Shown: positions 1 through 8,985, counted from the stretch's first letter. The stretch: 14,930 nt of DNA from Sergeia podlipaevii (GCA_030849805.1 JASANZ010001778.1:1-14930); one strand, 5' to 3'. Notes: generated by a model not told the origin, from the letters alone. A program made the numbers and translations.

Positions 1-740
1 CCACATAGAAATGAAAGAAAGAAGATTTTAGTACAGCCACAACTACGATTGATATGGAGTATTATAATGGGAAGTATAGCAACCCATGCAAATAGTGTGC
101 AATGGCAAATATGAACAGAGACGAATGGTTGAGATTGCTGAGTGACTGTGTCTAAAAGGTGGCACTCTTTTAAAATGTTTTGAAAAGGATGGAAGGTCGC
201 ATGTATGCATTTTATAAGAAGCATATAGCATTTAATACTTTTGGTGCTTCTCTCTGTCAATGTACCAAGAATGTATTGTAATTTATATTTTCAAGGTTTT
301 AGTAGCTCTGTAAGAGTAACAAATTAATTTGTGAGGTAGTATGTTTCATATGCATTAAGAATGTTGTGATTCTTCACTAACTCTGAAATCATTTTTTGAT
401 ATAATGAGACCACGAGATAACAGTAAAACGACAAAAAGAAGAGATGAAGAATGCGTTAAAGTTGCATAAGGAGAAAAACTCAAAGTGACAGCCAAAAAAA
501 AAAAAAAGATTCTGTTTGCCTTTTACACACATAATGAAGCAGCAGATAGGGGGGGGGAAATAACACGATAGCACACGCTACATATTGTTAATTATGGGAA
601 AAGGTAGTGGAAAGGAAAAGAAAGATGTTGGCAATACATACGGTTTTTTTCTAATGGAGCATATATATATGCGCGCATCATCAGCATGGAGCATGAACAG
701 AATTTTAAGTATAACAACATGAAGGAGATACACAGAAAAG
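1..740. other. AT-rich intergenic sequence, no gene recognised
   Basis: This stretch is AT-rich and holds only short chance open frames. It contains an A-run near 497-509, a short G-run near 550-557 and a short alternating AT tract near 661-671. By position it would be 3' untranslated or intergenic sequence downstream of the broken gene at about 745-1380, if the minus-strand transcription unit continues. I see no tRNA-like boxes or other RNA gene. Confidence 0.5.
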
Positions 741-744
741 CTCA

Positions 745-1380
745 GAGCATCAGACTAGCTCTATCCATTGCAATACAATTCCTTAAAGTAGGTGTGTGCG
801 TTTTTTTTTTTTCTCTCTCTCTCTCATATATATTGATAGTGGATAAAACTATTTCTTTTCTTTTTTGACACGTCTTTTCTGTGGTTGACGGAAGAGCTGC
901 AGGAGCATCGAAGGGTACACCGAGAAAAAACTGCATGGCAGTCATCTCCAGCAGCATTTGTTGGGTGGCGCATGGCCCACAACACAATGCGACACCAATG
1001 GTCATTACAAATATTGCTATTGATTCCATACCGCGCACGTGCCAGTTGCCGGTTCTGTGACATTTAGCAACAAGTGATTAAGTCCCATCCGCATGGGCAG
1101 ACGAAGTGCCCAAGCGCCATCATCGCACATGTAGGCCAGTGCATTGTGCGCTTGCGATGATGATGCATGTTTCGCTGTCGGGAGACCTGACAGCACTGAT
1201 AGAACCACTCCTCTACGCAGGAATCACCATCAGCGCAGCATTCATAGAGGGAGGTTAGTGTCAAGGCGTTGTATGGAGCTTATTGGAGTCATCACATTCT
1301 TCTTGTGCCACAATTTCCAGTTGGCTGTCAGGTACTACAAATTCGTTTCCTATGACCACATGGCTCGCTTGAACTCTCAT
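745..1380 (-). pseudogene. Broken minus-strand gene, possible Cys-rich membrane protein
   Basis: Between about 880 and 1390 the GC content rises to roughly half, well above both flanks and similar to the intact genes, yet no frame stays open. On the minus strand coding-like segments pass from frame to frame. An ATG at 1380-1378 opens 39 codons ending at 1261. A second frame at about 1264-1200 has a Cys-rich stretch (ECCADGDSC, then YQCCQ). A third at about 1208-1017 includes LPMRMGLNHLLLNVTEPATG. A fourth from about 1040 down has a hydrophobic segment around GMESIAIFVMTIGVALCC and a second one containing MQFFLGVPF. At least three frameshifts would be needed to link them. The orientation matches the upstream genes, and a strong pyrimidine tract lies about 250 nt upstream. 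I do not recognise the family. It could be a decayed gene, a region of poor sequence quality, or less likely a non-coding RNA. Confidence 0.42.
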
Positions 1381-1628
1381 TTTCTCAAGCGTATGTGTTC
1401 ATAGAGACCTGTACGTGTGTAACAATGTAAGAAGGAAAGCGCTTGATAATTGAAAGCGGAAGGAGATGATATTAAAATAGTGACTTCAAAGAGATCCTTT
1501 AGGCTCTAATTTAATACTTTTTTCAAGGAAGAAAAAATATAGTGACAAAAGAATAGGGTAGAAGTTCGTTGGGCGAAAGGAAAAGATAACCTTCGCATAC
1601 ACCACAGTAAAATAAAACAAAAAGCAAC

Positions 1629-1653
1629 CTAAATGAAAAAAAAGAAAAAGGAA
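1629..1653 (-). promoter_or_regulatory. Candidate trans-splice acceptor for the broken gene
   Basis: Read on the minus strand, a pyrimidine tract dominated by T and C (about 1653-1632) ends in CATTTAG, with the AG at 1630-1629. This is the shape of a kinetoplastid trans-splicing acceptor. It lies about 250 nt upstream of the first ATG of the broken gene at 1380. The call rests on sequence form only. Confidence 0.4.
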
Positions 1654-1847
1654 GTACTTACCTCTCTCCTTCCCTCTCTCTCTTCGTCACTTCTTCTCAC
1701 AACTAGCGTTGGGGCTACCAGAAAGCAAGTACAGATTTTCATGAACCGAATTGTGTAAAATTCAAATTTAAATTCAAAAAGTGAGTGCAGCAAGGGAGTG
1801 GCAGCTATATCAGCACGTATGTGAAAGTCGCAGCATCACCATTGGTA

Positions 1848-1874
1848 AATAATAATAATAATAATAATAATAAT
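1848..1874. repeat. ATA/AAT trinucleotide microsatellite
   Basis: Nine or so uninterrupted copies of a three-base A/A/T unit lie in the intergenic region. It is a simple slippage repeat with no coding significance; the poly-Asn reading on the plus strand is an artefact. Confidence 0.9.
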
Positions 1875-2693
1875 GTAAAACAAAATAAAAGAAGAGAAAA
1901 GAACCTTACAAGCCCCTCCATAGAAAAAAAAATTCAAGTAAAACTGTCCATTAAACCAGTGATAGTACATCTGATGATAAACCGTGCACTTTCAGTGACG
2001 TACAAGCAAAAATATAATCCCACACATCCATTGAATAATGTATATAGATACTTCAATGATGTTAGAGAAAAAAAAAAAATAGAAAGGTGNACAAAAACAA
2101 AAGTACGTAAACATTACAAAAAAAAAAAAAAAATGTGCCGCCTAAATCAGCAATGAGGGAGCCCTCAAGCGGGGGGAAAAAAAAAACCTTGCACACTTAC
2201 TTCATCTTCAATCGTTCTTAAAGTGTTGAAGAGTATTGTGTGATTGTGCCTTATTCCTTGCATACCCACATACACAAAACAGAACAAAAATATATATATA
2301 TTGAACAACATCATCACAAAAAGTGTTTTTTTTTTTTTTAGATTGCTCATCGCACAGGTAACATTACAAAAAAAAAAAGTACGCTGGAAAAGAATAACTC
2401 AAATGGCGTGGATAGGTAATGAATGGAAAAGCAAACAAATAGATCCCTGCTTCACCGGTAACACAACACACGAACATGCCCAGTAAAAAAAAAATACAAA
2501 AAAAATATTCGATCCAGACGCGAAAAAAAGGGCATCTATTTCCATTCCCTTTTTTGTGTATCCTCTCTCTCTCTCTCCCTCTTTCCTCTGTTGTCACGTA
2601 CTCTGCGAGCGCTTCCAATCAAGACGGGGACAGTAGGCATTGCACGCTGCCTAGATTCAGTCACAACTGCCTAGCTACGCATTTAGATTCGTG

Positions 2694-5600
2694 TTAGCTA
2701 AGTGGTCGACAGGGGGGGGGGGAACTGAAAGAGAACCTCTGTTGGCCGCCGCAGATGGCGGTTAGCGACGTGGGGAAGTGCCACTCGTCCAAGTGTCTTC
2801 GTAGGGTTCCTGTGGTGAGGAGACAGTTGCATCGCGCTATTTTTGTGGGACTAACTTGGTGCTGAAGTGCAGTGGGTACCGGCAGGAATAGGAGCCCCAT
2901 GATTTGACCGTGGAGAGTATCGTACCCTCGAAGGAGAGGGGGGGGCACCTCCTCTTGCGCAGTCAGCTGACGCAGCGCGCTCTCATTAAGTTGAGTCTCA
3001 CACTGGCGCTGCACATCGCTGTGCTGCTGCTGCTGCTGCTGCTGATCACCATCCCTCTCAGCTGCCCCCTTGGGATTCTCTAAGAAGGTACGGCTCCTAT
3101 CAATTTCCTCACCTTTGAGAGGAAGGGGAGGAGAAGAAGAGGCCGTTGCCGCTGCTGCAGCTGCAGGGCTCTCACCACCACCACCACCATCATAGCTAGC
3201 AGCAAATGAAACTGGCACCTCAGACCCATCGTGGTTCTCTTGAGTGCTTAATGCAAACAGGGCTGAAAAATCTCCCCCTCCTCCATTGCCGGGGTCCTCC
3301 TGATCTTCGCCACTTCGCATGACCTCATTGCGCTGCTGGGACGTCTCACGACTGACGATACGTGCGGGTACACTGCTGCTCTCTGCATGAGGCAGGCCTT
3401 CAACGTGCGGTGCGGTATCTCTGTACGAACACAGAGGCAGTCGCCTCGCTGACTCCACTCTAGCAAGTGAATAACCCAGTTCATCTATATAGACACCCTC
3501 GAGGTGATCCTCACGAGGAACTGCGCGGCGGCTTTCAATACTGCTAAGCAGTAGCGCACTGTCTGGGTCAGCGCCATCTTCACGAACATAGTTGTAGTCC
3601 GTGCGTTGCCCTAGCGTCACATGTTCCTGAGGACGCACTTGCGAAAGCGCGTGCAGCCTCGCCCGCTCCGCCGCTTCAGGATAGCAAGGGCTCGCTTCAC
3701 TGCTCGACAACTGAGGATGCAACGAGCGCACCACAGGGAGTATCCTCCTGTTCCGCGGGTTCCTCTCCTCATCCACGTTGTAGTGCTCCACGGCCTCCAC
3801 AAATACAATACGTTCCGTGATGCCACCTTGTCTACCCTCTGTTCCTTTGAGATGGGGAAGCGGCACGACGAGCTCAGAGCCAGTAAACTCGTATCGTTGC
3901 TCGTACGTTGTGTTGGATAAGTTCTGTCGCTCACCGTCAGGCAGCGGTAGAACGCCCTCGCTGGCGTGCTGAATCAGCAGAAGATGTACCCCCTCTGCTT
4001 CTGTAGGCCTAGCAGGCCCAGGATCGCCATCGCCGTGGCGTTGCGACTCCCAGTTGTGGAGAGGAGGAGACACAAACACTTCCTCCAATACTTCTGATGC
4101 GGCGAAGGAAGAGGCCGCTTGATCAGTAACAAGCGACTCGTGAACAGAGCCACGAGATTCATAGGAGCGAACTGGTGCCAATGCCACCACCATAGCATCG
4201 GCGTCCTCTCTGTTGTTGTTGGTTCTCCACTCAGCCGTTGAAGATGTCTCCCTCTCACGAGCTTGGCGCCACGCTCGAGATTCGTATGAACTCACAGGTT
4301 GGACGCTAACCACCACTTCGCCCATCACTGTCCGAGCCTCTGCTTCGCGGCGCTCCTGTTCCTCAATCATCATCAACGCCTCCATAAGCTCCCAGTCCTC
4401 TTGTGTAACTATACCAGGCAGTGACTGTGGTGCGGACTCTGGCTGCTGCTGCTCTTGCTCCTCCTGCGAGCGCAGCCATCTGAGAGATCGCGAAAAGGGT
4501 CTTCGTTCCTCTTTCTCTTCACGAAGGATTTTGCGTCTCGCGTCATGCTCCTCTGCTACAAGCTCCTTTACCTTCTTTGTCCTTTTGATCTTTTCTTTCT
4601 CGCTGTAGGTAAGAAACTTTTGTAAAGGTCGTCGTTCCGCCTTTTCTTGGTTGCGGATTTCCAGCCTCGCGTTTTGCTCTTCCGCTGCGGTAAGGATTTG
4701 CAGAAGAGGCTTTCGCTCCTTCTTCTCCTGATTGCGCAATTCTTGTCTCGCATTGTACTCCTCCGTCAGGAGTTCCTCGAGCTGTCGAGCCCTGTTGGCC
4801 TCTTCCTCCTCAGCCGAAAGAAATGCGAGAATCCCAGGATCGATCTCTTCCTCCCGCTCCTGTGGGGGAGGTGGTAGCGTAGGAGCGCGCTCCTTCTTCG
4901 AACAACTCTTTTTCTTCTCGTGCTTGCGATGTGGGTTCTCCACCACGGCCGCAGCAACAGACGGCTCCTCTGGTGCTTCCATAGCAGGTTCTACTGATTC
5001 TTCCACAACGGCAAGAGTCTCAAAAGCAACAACGTTTCTTCCCTCACGCGCCTGCAAGCTCCGATGCGGCGGCGCAGTAAACTCTCCACGATCTTCGTAA
5101 GTAAGAGCATGAAGCACCTGTGGCAAAACCACTTTACCATACTCATAAGAGTGCATTTGCTGAGGAAACTCCTGATACGCACTGAGGCGCATGGGGCCAC
5201 GACACTTCTCCCCATCGGCCTCGTGAGCAGCAGCAGTGCTTGCACTGAAGTCCTGGAGAGAGAGCGCAATCACACGTGCCAGTTCATCGTCCATATCTTC
5301 CTCCTGCGTTGAGGCAAGTTGTGTTGTGTGGTTCTTTCTTTCTTCTCGTTCCTTCTTCGCGAGCTCCTTACTCCGCTGCGCGGTAGGGGTACGCTCGAGG
5401 ATAGTCGGTCCCGGCTGCTTAGGTATCTCGACAGCAGTCGTAGGAACAATAGGAGGAGAAAGGACTCTGACTTCTTTGACTCTGAAGCGCTTCTCGCGCG
5501 CTCGCGCAGCGTGAGAAAAAGGACTTTCGTAGCCCTCTAGCGATCCAGAGCCGGGGCTACGCAGTGTCATGGCTATCTCCAGCATATCCGCTACCTCCAC

Positions 5601-8600
5601 GTCTTCTGGAAGCTGTGGCGGTTTAACTTTCTGCTCTTCCCCCTCCTGCGCTTGATTTTGTTCTTGCTTCTCGTCGTCTACTAGGGCAATCTTTTCCTCT
5701 TTCTTTTGCTCTTTCCCCTCCTCTGGCTCCTCTAAGAGACGCTCTAGCACGGGAGGTGCGTCCTCGCCAGCAGCAACTGCTGTGATGTCACCTTCAGAGC
5801 ACCTGCATACTATCACTGGCTCTTGTACGAACTCGGTGGGAAGTTGATCCGTGCATGGAGGTAGTGCTGTCGCAGTAGCAGCTGTGATACGCTCATGTGA
5901 ATCTCTAACTTGCGGATATGTCTCTATGGTGGATTGCATTGGTCGTCGGTACACTAGCCGTTGCTGATGTGCTTCTCCGGTCTCTCTATCGTATACCATG
6001 TCATCACCGTCACCCCATGACATACGGATATCCACCCGAAGTGATGGCAAAGTGCATGCATATACTTCGTGCACATAGAGACTAGGACGCGTGCCCCAGA
6101 ACACACCTTCTGTCGATGGTGGCTCTGAACCAGAAGTGGGGCTCTCCACACATTCAGTTCCACCAATCGTGCTGTTGTTGATGTACACGTTCACCTCAGT
6201 GCTTGTGCTCATGCTGTCCCTTCTATCCTCCATTGATCTCTCAGTATTGCCCTTATCAGCGTCCAGCAAAACAGCAGCGGACTCGCCATCGCCGTCCTCA
6301 CGCGGATGAACCTCCTGTAGTTGCGACAAGGTCCACACCTCCTGCTCGCTATGCAGCCCCGCGCAGCCACCAAGCACGTCGCATGTGTTTGCACTTGATA
6401 CTTGTACATCAGCAGTGTCAAGCATCCCTTCTGAAGGAGTAGAGCTTCCGCAATCAGAATTGAAAAAATCAGCAGAGGGGCGTTGCTGCATAGGAGAAGA
6501 AGAAGAGGCCGGTAACGTGCGGGTGCTCTTAGGCTCACTGGGATGGCGCATGTTGGCAGCAAGGGAGTCCCGCGCTTTCACGTGTGAAAACGCTAGCAAC
6601 GAGCGACGCTCAAGCGGATGAATGGCCACCAACTCCCATGCTGTTCCCACAGAGGACTCCTCTCGAGCCACAAGATACTCGCTACTTTTGCTAGTCGAGA
6701 TCTCGTGCGGAGTGTCACGCTCAGGGAACTGCACCGCCACAAGCTCGTAGAGCGAGTGCTTTGTAAAAGTTTCCTCAGCTAGGAAAGATGGGGTATGGCA
6801 AAAGGCAGCAGCTACAAGACGCTTCACCGTGTGATCAGCTGTCTCTGTAATGGGTTCAAGCTCCACCTCCACTACACTCTCCGTCACAGTCTCCGGCGAC
6901 GTTGGCACCTTCACCTCCTCGGGTTCTGCAGGACACTGATCCACTGGCTCAGGAGTAGCGACTGGAGAGATGAAGTCCACAGCCGACAACACAGTACTAG
7001 ACCCTCTTGTGGCCATGGCATCAGTGTTGGACCTCTGTGATGCATGTAAATCATCCTCCCGCGTCTTGAAGCGGACCTCTTGTGCCTTGCGGCCAAGGCG
7101 GCGAAAGCCGCCACACGCTGCAGGTTTATGCTTCTGCGTTGGCTCCAACAACTCCGCGCCTGGTGTCTGCTGAAACAGTACGCTGGAGGCACACGTGTCG
7201 ATCATAACAAGCGCCGTGGGCTCTTCAGGCAAACTCGTGATCGAGAGGGCACCGTTGTCGCTGTCATACTCAGTACTATCCCCACTTCCCGTGGTGTAGT
7301 AGTCTTCCTCTGTGTCACTATTGCCAAAATTTCTGCAGCTCCTACTGTGCTTATCGTTAAAATCGTCCAAGCCGCGAGAGTCCGATTGCATTTCAGCACG
7401 ATCTGTCGATTCATATGGCGGAAATGGGGACTGCAAGTGTGTCATGGGAGGCAGCAGCACAGGAACAAGTAGAGACCCAGTGAAAATGGCGACTGGCGGA
7501 AGTTTTGATGGAAGGGAGGGGGCTGCAGTGGAAGATGTACGTCCGCGTGCGCTGCGCGCTTTAGGCGCCACAACCGCAGCAGGATCAGTAGGAGTCCTTG
7601 CGCTGTCCTTCCGCATGCGAGGAGTCACACTCTTTCCGCTACGTGCTTTGATAGTACCACCCTTTTTGTTAATGTTGCTGCTGGGGCTATCGCCACCGCC
7701 ACTGTTGTTGCTGTTGTTGTTGTTAGCACTGATACTAGTGCTCCCAGCGCCCTTGCGGGCACCTGTGCGGCGTCGCCTGGGCTTCGTAGGTGGGCCTCTC
7801 CCGCTTGCACTGGGTGCTGCTAGCTGATATCCTCCATATGGTGGGTGTAGTCCTCGCTTGTGAGGAATCACAATACCGGTCGTCGCGGGAGTAAACATGC
7901 TCATTCTAACGCTTGTGGCCTCACTAGGGGTACCCAGTGAGCCATCTACAGCGCTGCTGCCGCCATTGTAAGTGCTGTAGCGATGGTTGTTTGTGTCAAA
8001 GAAATGATCCGGGCTGCTTGCTTTGTTGCTGTTGTGAGTAACAGTGGGTATGCGTGGCACTTCCCTGAATGCCGCCTCCTCAGCTGCAAGGTCAGAGGTA
8101 AGGCCAGTGCCGCCAAAGGCGATGCTCGACACTTGAGCCACGATACCCGCGCTGCTGGTCGAGGACACAATGGAATGCGCGGTGCCTGCTTGAGGGCTGC
8201 TCGTGAGCAGTGTCGATCGCAGGATGGCGTCGACTGCGTCCGCCAGCTCTGCAGCTGACCTCTCCTCTCTCGCTGATGACTTCTCTCCTCGTACAGAAAT
8301 AGGAGGCAAAATGGGGGTAGACAGTGCAACAAGCGAAATGTCCTGCGCCATCTGGGAGCAAGAGGCACTAGAAGGTGGTAGGGATGCAAACCCACCGTCT
8401 AGTGTCGACGTAGCTGGAGAACGTCCGAGTACAGTAGATGCGGGTGAGGTGGCAATGCCCAAAGTGTTCAAGATAGGCAGAGTCACCGCATTGGCACTGA
8501 CAGAGGCCTGTTGTTGCTGCTGCCGTCTTTCACGAGTGGCGGCAAGAATGTTGTCAATATCCAAGTCTAACTGTCTCTCCTGTGAGCTCTTGCGTGTCGC

Positions 8601-8894
8601 CGCGGCATGAATGGATCTGCCACTGCTGTGAGCAGCTGGTCGTTGCGGCAGTGTAGCTTCAGAAACGTTAGACGTGCTATCAAGAGTGAGGCCGTCAGGG
8701 CTTGGAAGTGGCTGAGCAAAGCTAACACGTCCCGTTGCTGTCGCTGCTACGGCATCGTGAGAAGAAACAGCTACAACACGACGTCGTCTCTTGAAAATCT
8801 GTGGTGTGCTCGTTGTAGAGTCAACGCCATCATTGGAAAGTGGACGTAGCTCATCCCCACCACGACGAAGAGACGCCTGCTGTGGGCTCGACAT
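2694..8894 (-). CDS. Giant repeat-bearing, mostly disordered protein, family unknown
   Basis: This intact 2066-codon frame has ATG at 8894-8892 and TAA at 2696-2694. I do not recognise the family. Residues 1 to about 700 are low-complexity (Ser, Thr, Ala, Pro, Asn) with basic clusters near 35-39 (KRRRR) and 375 (KPRRRR) that could be nuclear localisation signals. An acidic, Glu/Lys/Gln-rich stretch lies around 1045-1100. A ubiquitin-interacting-motif-like segment, DELARVIALSLQD, is at 1203-1215. A Lys-rich patch near 1320 precedes a charged helical region (about 1355-1475) with three 24-residue units of form EExNARxxIRxxEKxERRPL. From about 1525 onward a looser unit of about 40 residues recurs: a short hydrophobic strand, then Tyr-Glu-Ser-Arg. 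A seven-residue Gln run lies near 1951-1957. There is no signal peptide or convincing membrane segment. A cytoskeletal or scaffold role would fit, but that is inference. The last roughly 75 codons span two long G-runs, so the C-terminus depends on homopolymer accuracy. Confidence 0.85.
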   Translation of the reverse strand: MSSPQQASLRRGGDELRPLSNDGVDSTTSTPQIFKRRRRVVAVSSHDAVAATATGRVSFAQPLPSPDGLTLDSTSNVSEATLPQRPAAHSSGRSIHAAATRKSSQERQLDLDIDNILAATRERRQQQQQASVSANAVTLPILNTLGIATSPASTVLGRSPATSTLDGGFASLPPSSASCSQMAQDISLVALSTPILPPISVRGEKSSAREERSAAELADAVDAILRSTLLTSSPQAGTAHSIVSSTSSAGIVAQVSSIAFGGTGLTSDLAAEEAAFREVPRIPTVTHNSNKASSPDHFFDTNNHRYSTYNGGSSAVDGSLGTPSEATSVRMSMFTPATTGIVIPHKRGLHPPYGGYQLAAPSASGRGPPTKPRRRRTGARKGAGSTSISANNNNSNNSGGGDSPSSNINKKGGTIKARSGKSVTPRMRKDSARTPTDPAAVVAPKARSARGRTSSTAAPSLPSKLPPVAIFTGSLLVPVLLPPMTHLQSPFPPYESTDRAEMQSDSRGLDDFNDKHSRSCRNFGNSDTEEDYYTTGSGDSTEYDSDNGALSITSLPEEPTALVMIDTCASSVLFQQTPGAELLEPTQKHKPAACGGFRRLGRKAQEVRFKTREDDLHASQRSNTDAMATRGSSTVLSAVDFISPVATPEPVDQCPAEPEEVKVPTSPETVTESVVEVELEPITETADHTVKRLVAAAFCHTPSFLAEETFTKHSLYELVAVQFPERDTPHEISTSKSSEYLVAREESSVGTAWELVAIHPLERRSLLAFSHVKARDSLAANMRHPSEPKSTRTLPASSSSPMQQRPSADFFNSDCGSSTPSEGMLDTADVQVSSANTCDVLGGCAGLHSEQEVWTLSQLQEVHPREDGDGESAAVLLDADKGNTERSMEDRRDSMSTSTEVNVYINNSTIGGTECVESPTSGSEPPSTEGVFWGTRPSLYVHEVYACTLPSLRVDIRMSWGDGDDMVYDRETGEAHQQRLVYRRPMQSTIETYPQVRDSHERITAATATALPPCTDQLPTEFVQEPVIVCRCSEGDITAVAAGEDAPPVLERLLEEPEEGKEQKKEEKIALVDDEKQEQNQAQEGEEQKVKPPQLPEDVEVADMLEIAMTLRSPGSGSLEGYESPFSHAARAREKRFRVKEVRVLSPPIVPTTAVEIPKQPGPTILERTPTAQRSKELAKKEREERKNHTTQLASTQEEDMDDELARVIALSLQDFSASTAAAHEADGEKCRGPMRLSAYQEFPQQMHSYEYGKVVLPQVLHALTYEDRGEFTAPPHRSLQAREGRNVVAFETLAVVEESVEPAMEAPEEPSVAAAVVENPHRKHEKKKSCSKKERAPTLPPPPQEREEEIDPGILAFLSAEEEEANRARQLEELLTEEYNARQELRNQEKKERKPLLQILTAAEEQNARLEIRNQEKAERRPLQKFLTYSEKEKIKRTKKVKELVAEEHDARRKILREEKEERRPFSRSLRWLRSQEEQEQQQPESAPQSLPGIVTQEDWELMEALMMIEEQERREAEARTVMGEVVVSVQPVSSYESRAWRQARERETSSTAEWRTNNNREDADAMVVALAPVRSYESRGSVHESLVTDQAASSFAASEVLEEVFVSPPLHNWESQRHGDGDPGPARPTEAEGVHLLLIQHASEGVLPLPDGERQNLSNTTYEQRYEFTGSELVVPLPHLKGTEGRQGGITERIVFVEAVEHYNVDEERNPRNRRILPVVRSLHPQLSSSEASPCYPEAAERARLHALSQVRPQEHVTLGQRTDYNYVREDGADPDSALLLSSIESRRAVPREDHLEGVYIDELGYSLARVESARRLPLCSYRDTAPHVEGLPHAESSSVPARIVSRETSQQRNEVMRSGEDQEDPGNGGGGDFSALFALSTQENHDGSEVPVSFAASYDGGGGGESPAAAAAATASSSPPLPLKGEEIDRSRTFLENPKGAAERDGDQQQQQQQHSDVQRQCETQLNESALRQLTAQEEVPPPLLRGYDTLHGQIMGLLFLPVPTALQHQVSPTKIARCNCLLTTGTLRRHLDEWHFPTSLTAICGGQQRFSFSSPPPCRPLS
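2712..2722. repeat. G homopolymer near the C-terminus of the 2066-residue frame
   Basis: Eleven consecutive G on the plus strand (C on the coding strand) encode the Pro run just before the last few residues. A second run of eight G lies at about 2938-2945. Any length error would shift the frame of the C-terminus. Confidence 0.9.
3023..3044 (-). repeat. CAG trinucleotide run encoding poly-Gln
   Basis: Seven CAG repeats on the coding strand give a Gln run around residues 1951-1957 of the 2066-residue protein. Shorter Gln runs from the same unit occur near 4442-4453 and 8512-8526. Confidence 0.9.
4482..4763 (-). repeat. Three 24-residue charged helical repeats within the 2066-residue protein
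   Basis: Units occupy residues 1378-1401, 1405-1428 and 1448-1471. They share EE-x-[N/D]-AR, a hydrophobic at position 9, EK at positions 13-14, ER at 16-17, a basic residue then Pro at 18-19, and Leu at 24. The first two are adjacent; a 19-residue Lys-rich insert separates the second from the third. The high Glu/Lys/Arg content and spaced hydrophobics suggest helix or coiled coil, broken at the conserved Pro. The alignment was made by eye. Confidence 0.8.
5247..5303 (-). other. Ubiquitin-interacting-motif-like segment in the 2066-residue protein
   Basis: Residues 1198-1216 (EEDMDDELARVIALSLQDF) follow the known pattern of the ubiquitin-interacting motif: an acidic lead, then Leu, a hydrophobic, Ser three further on, a hydrophobic and a closing acidic residue. 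The usually conserved central Ala is Val here. Weaker Leu-x-x-Ala-hydrophobic segments occur around residues 1105 (DMLEIAMTL) and 1503 (ELMEALMM). Ubiquitin binding is an inference from the motif. Confidence 0.45.
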
Positions 8895-8910
8895 ATGCCT
8901 CCTCTACACA

Positions 8911-8985
8911 CTGTCACAATCCAGGTTTGATTGGTATAAAAATATAATGAAAGAGAAAAACGTAGAAAATACAAAATAAAATAAG
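8911..8985 (-). promoter_or_regulatory. Candidate trans-splice acceptor for the 2066-residue gene
   Basis: On the minus strand a T-rich tract (about 8985-8936) is followed by an AG-free stretch and then an AG at 8912-8911, 16 nt before the ATG. Trypanosomatid acceptors typically use the first AG after such a tract. A 16-nt untranslated leader before the spliced leader would be short but possible; more distal tracts between 9000 and 9300 could give a longer one. Confidence 0.35.

Larger units (their letters stand above)
1381..2693. other. Intergenic region with simple repeats and one ambiguous base
   Basis: This region follows the 2066-residue gene in the direction of transcription and precedes the broken gene. 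It is AT-rich with many A-runs on the plus strand, an ATA/AAT trinucleotide array at about 1848-1874, and pyrimidine-rich stretches near 1660-1698 and 2560-2592. An ambiguous base (n) sits near 2090, next to several A-runs. Short open frames here consist mostly of Lys, Asn or Phe runs produced by the simple repeats and are not credible genes. Confidence 0.6.

Noticed and set aside
1629..1664. On the minus strand AGGTAAGTAC, a canonical 5' splice-site shape, is followed about 30 nt later by a pyrimidine tract and TTTAG, like a miniature cis-intron.
   Set aside because: About 30 nt is too short for a cis-intron, no open frame spans it, and cis-introns are extremely rare in trypanosomatids. The tract and AG fit a trans-splice acceptor better.
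1701..1714. CAACTAGCGTTGG, slightly reminiscent of the start of the trypanosomatid spliced-leader exon
   Set aside because: Only the first few bases resemble it, and the rest of the conserved exon and its 5' splice site are absent.
1785..2156. Plus-strand open frame of 123 codons
   Set aside because: It consists of a poly-Asn run from the AAT microsatellite and Lys-rich simple sequence, and spans an ambiguous base; not a credible protein.
7946..8395. Alternative 149-codon minus-strand frame inside the 2066-residue gene
   Set aside because: It is an out-of-frame shadow of a long intact frame, with Leu/Arg/His-rich composition typical of such shadows.
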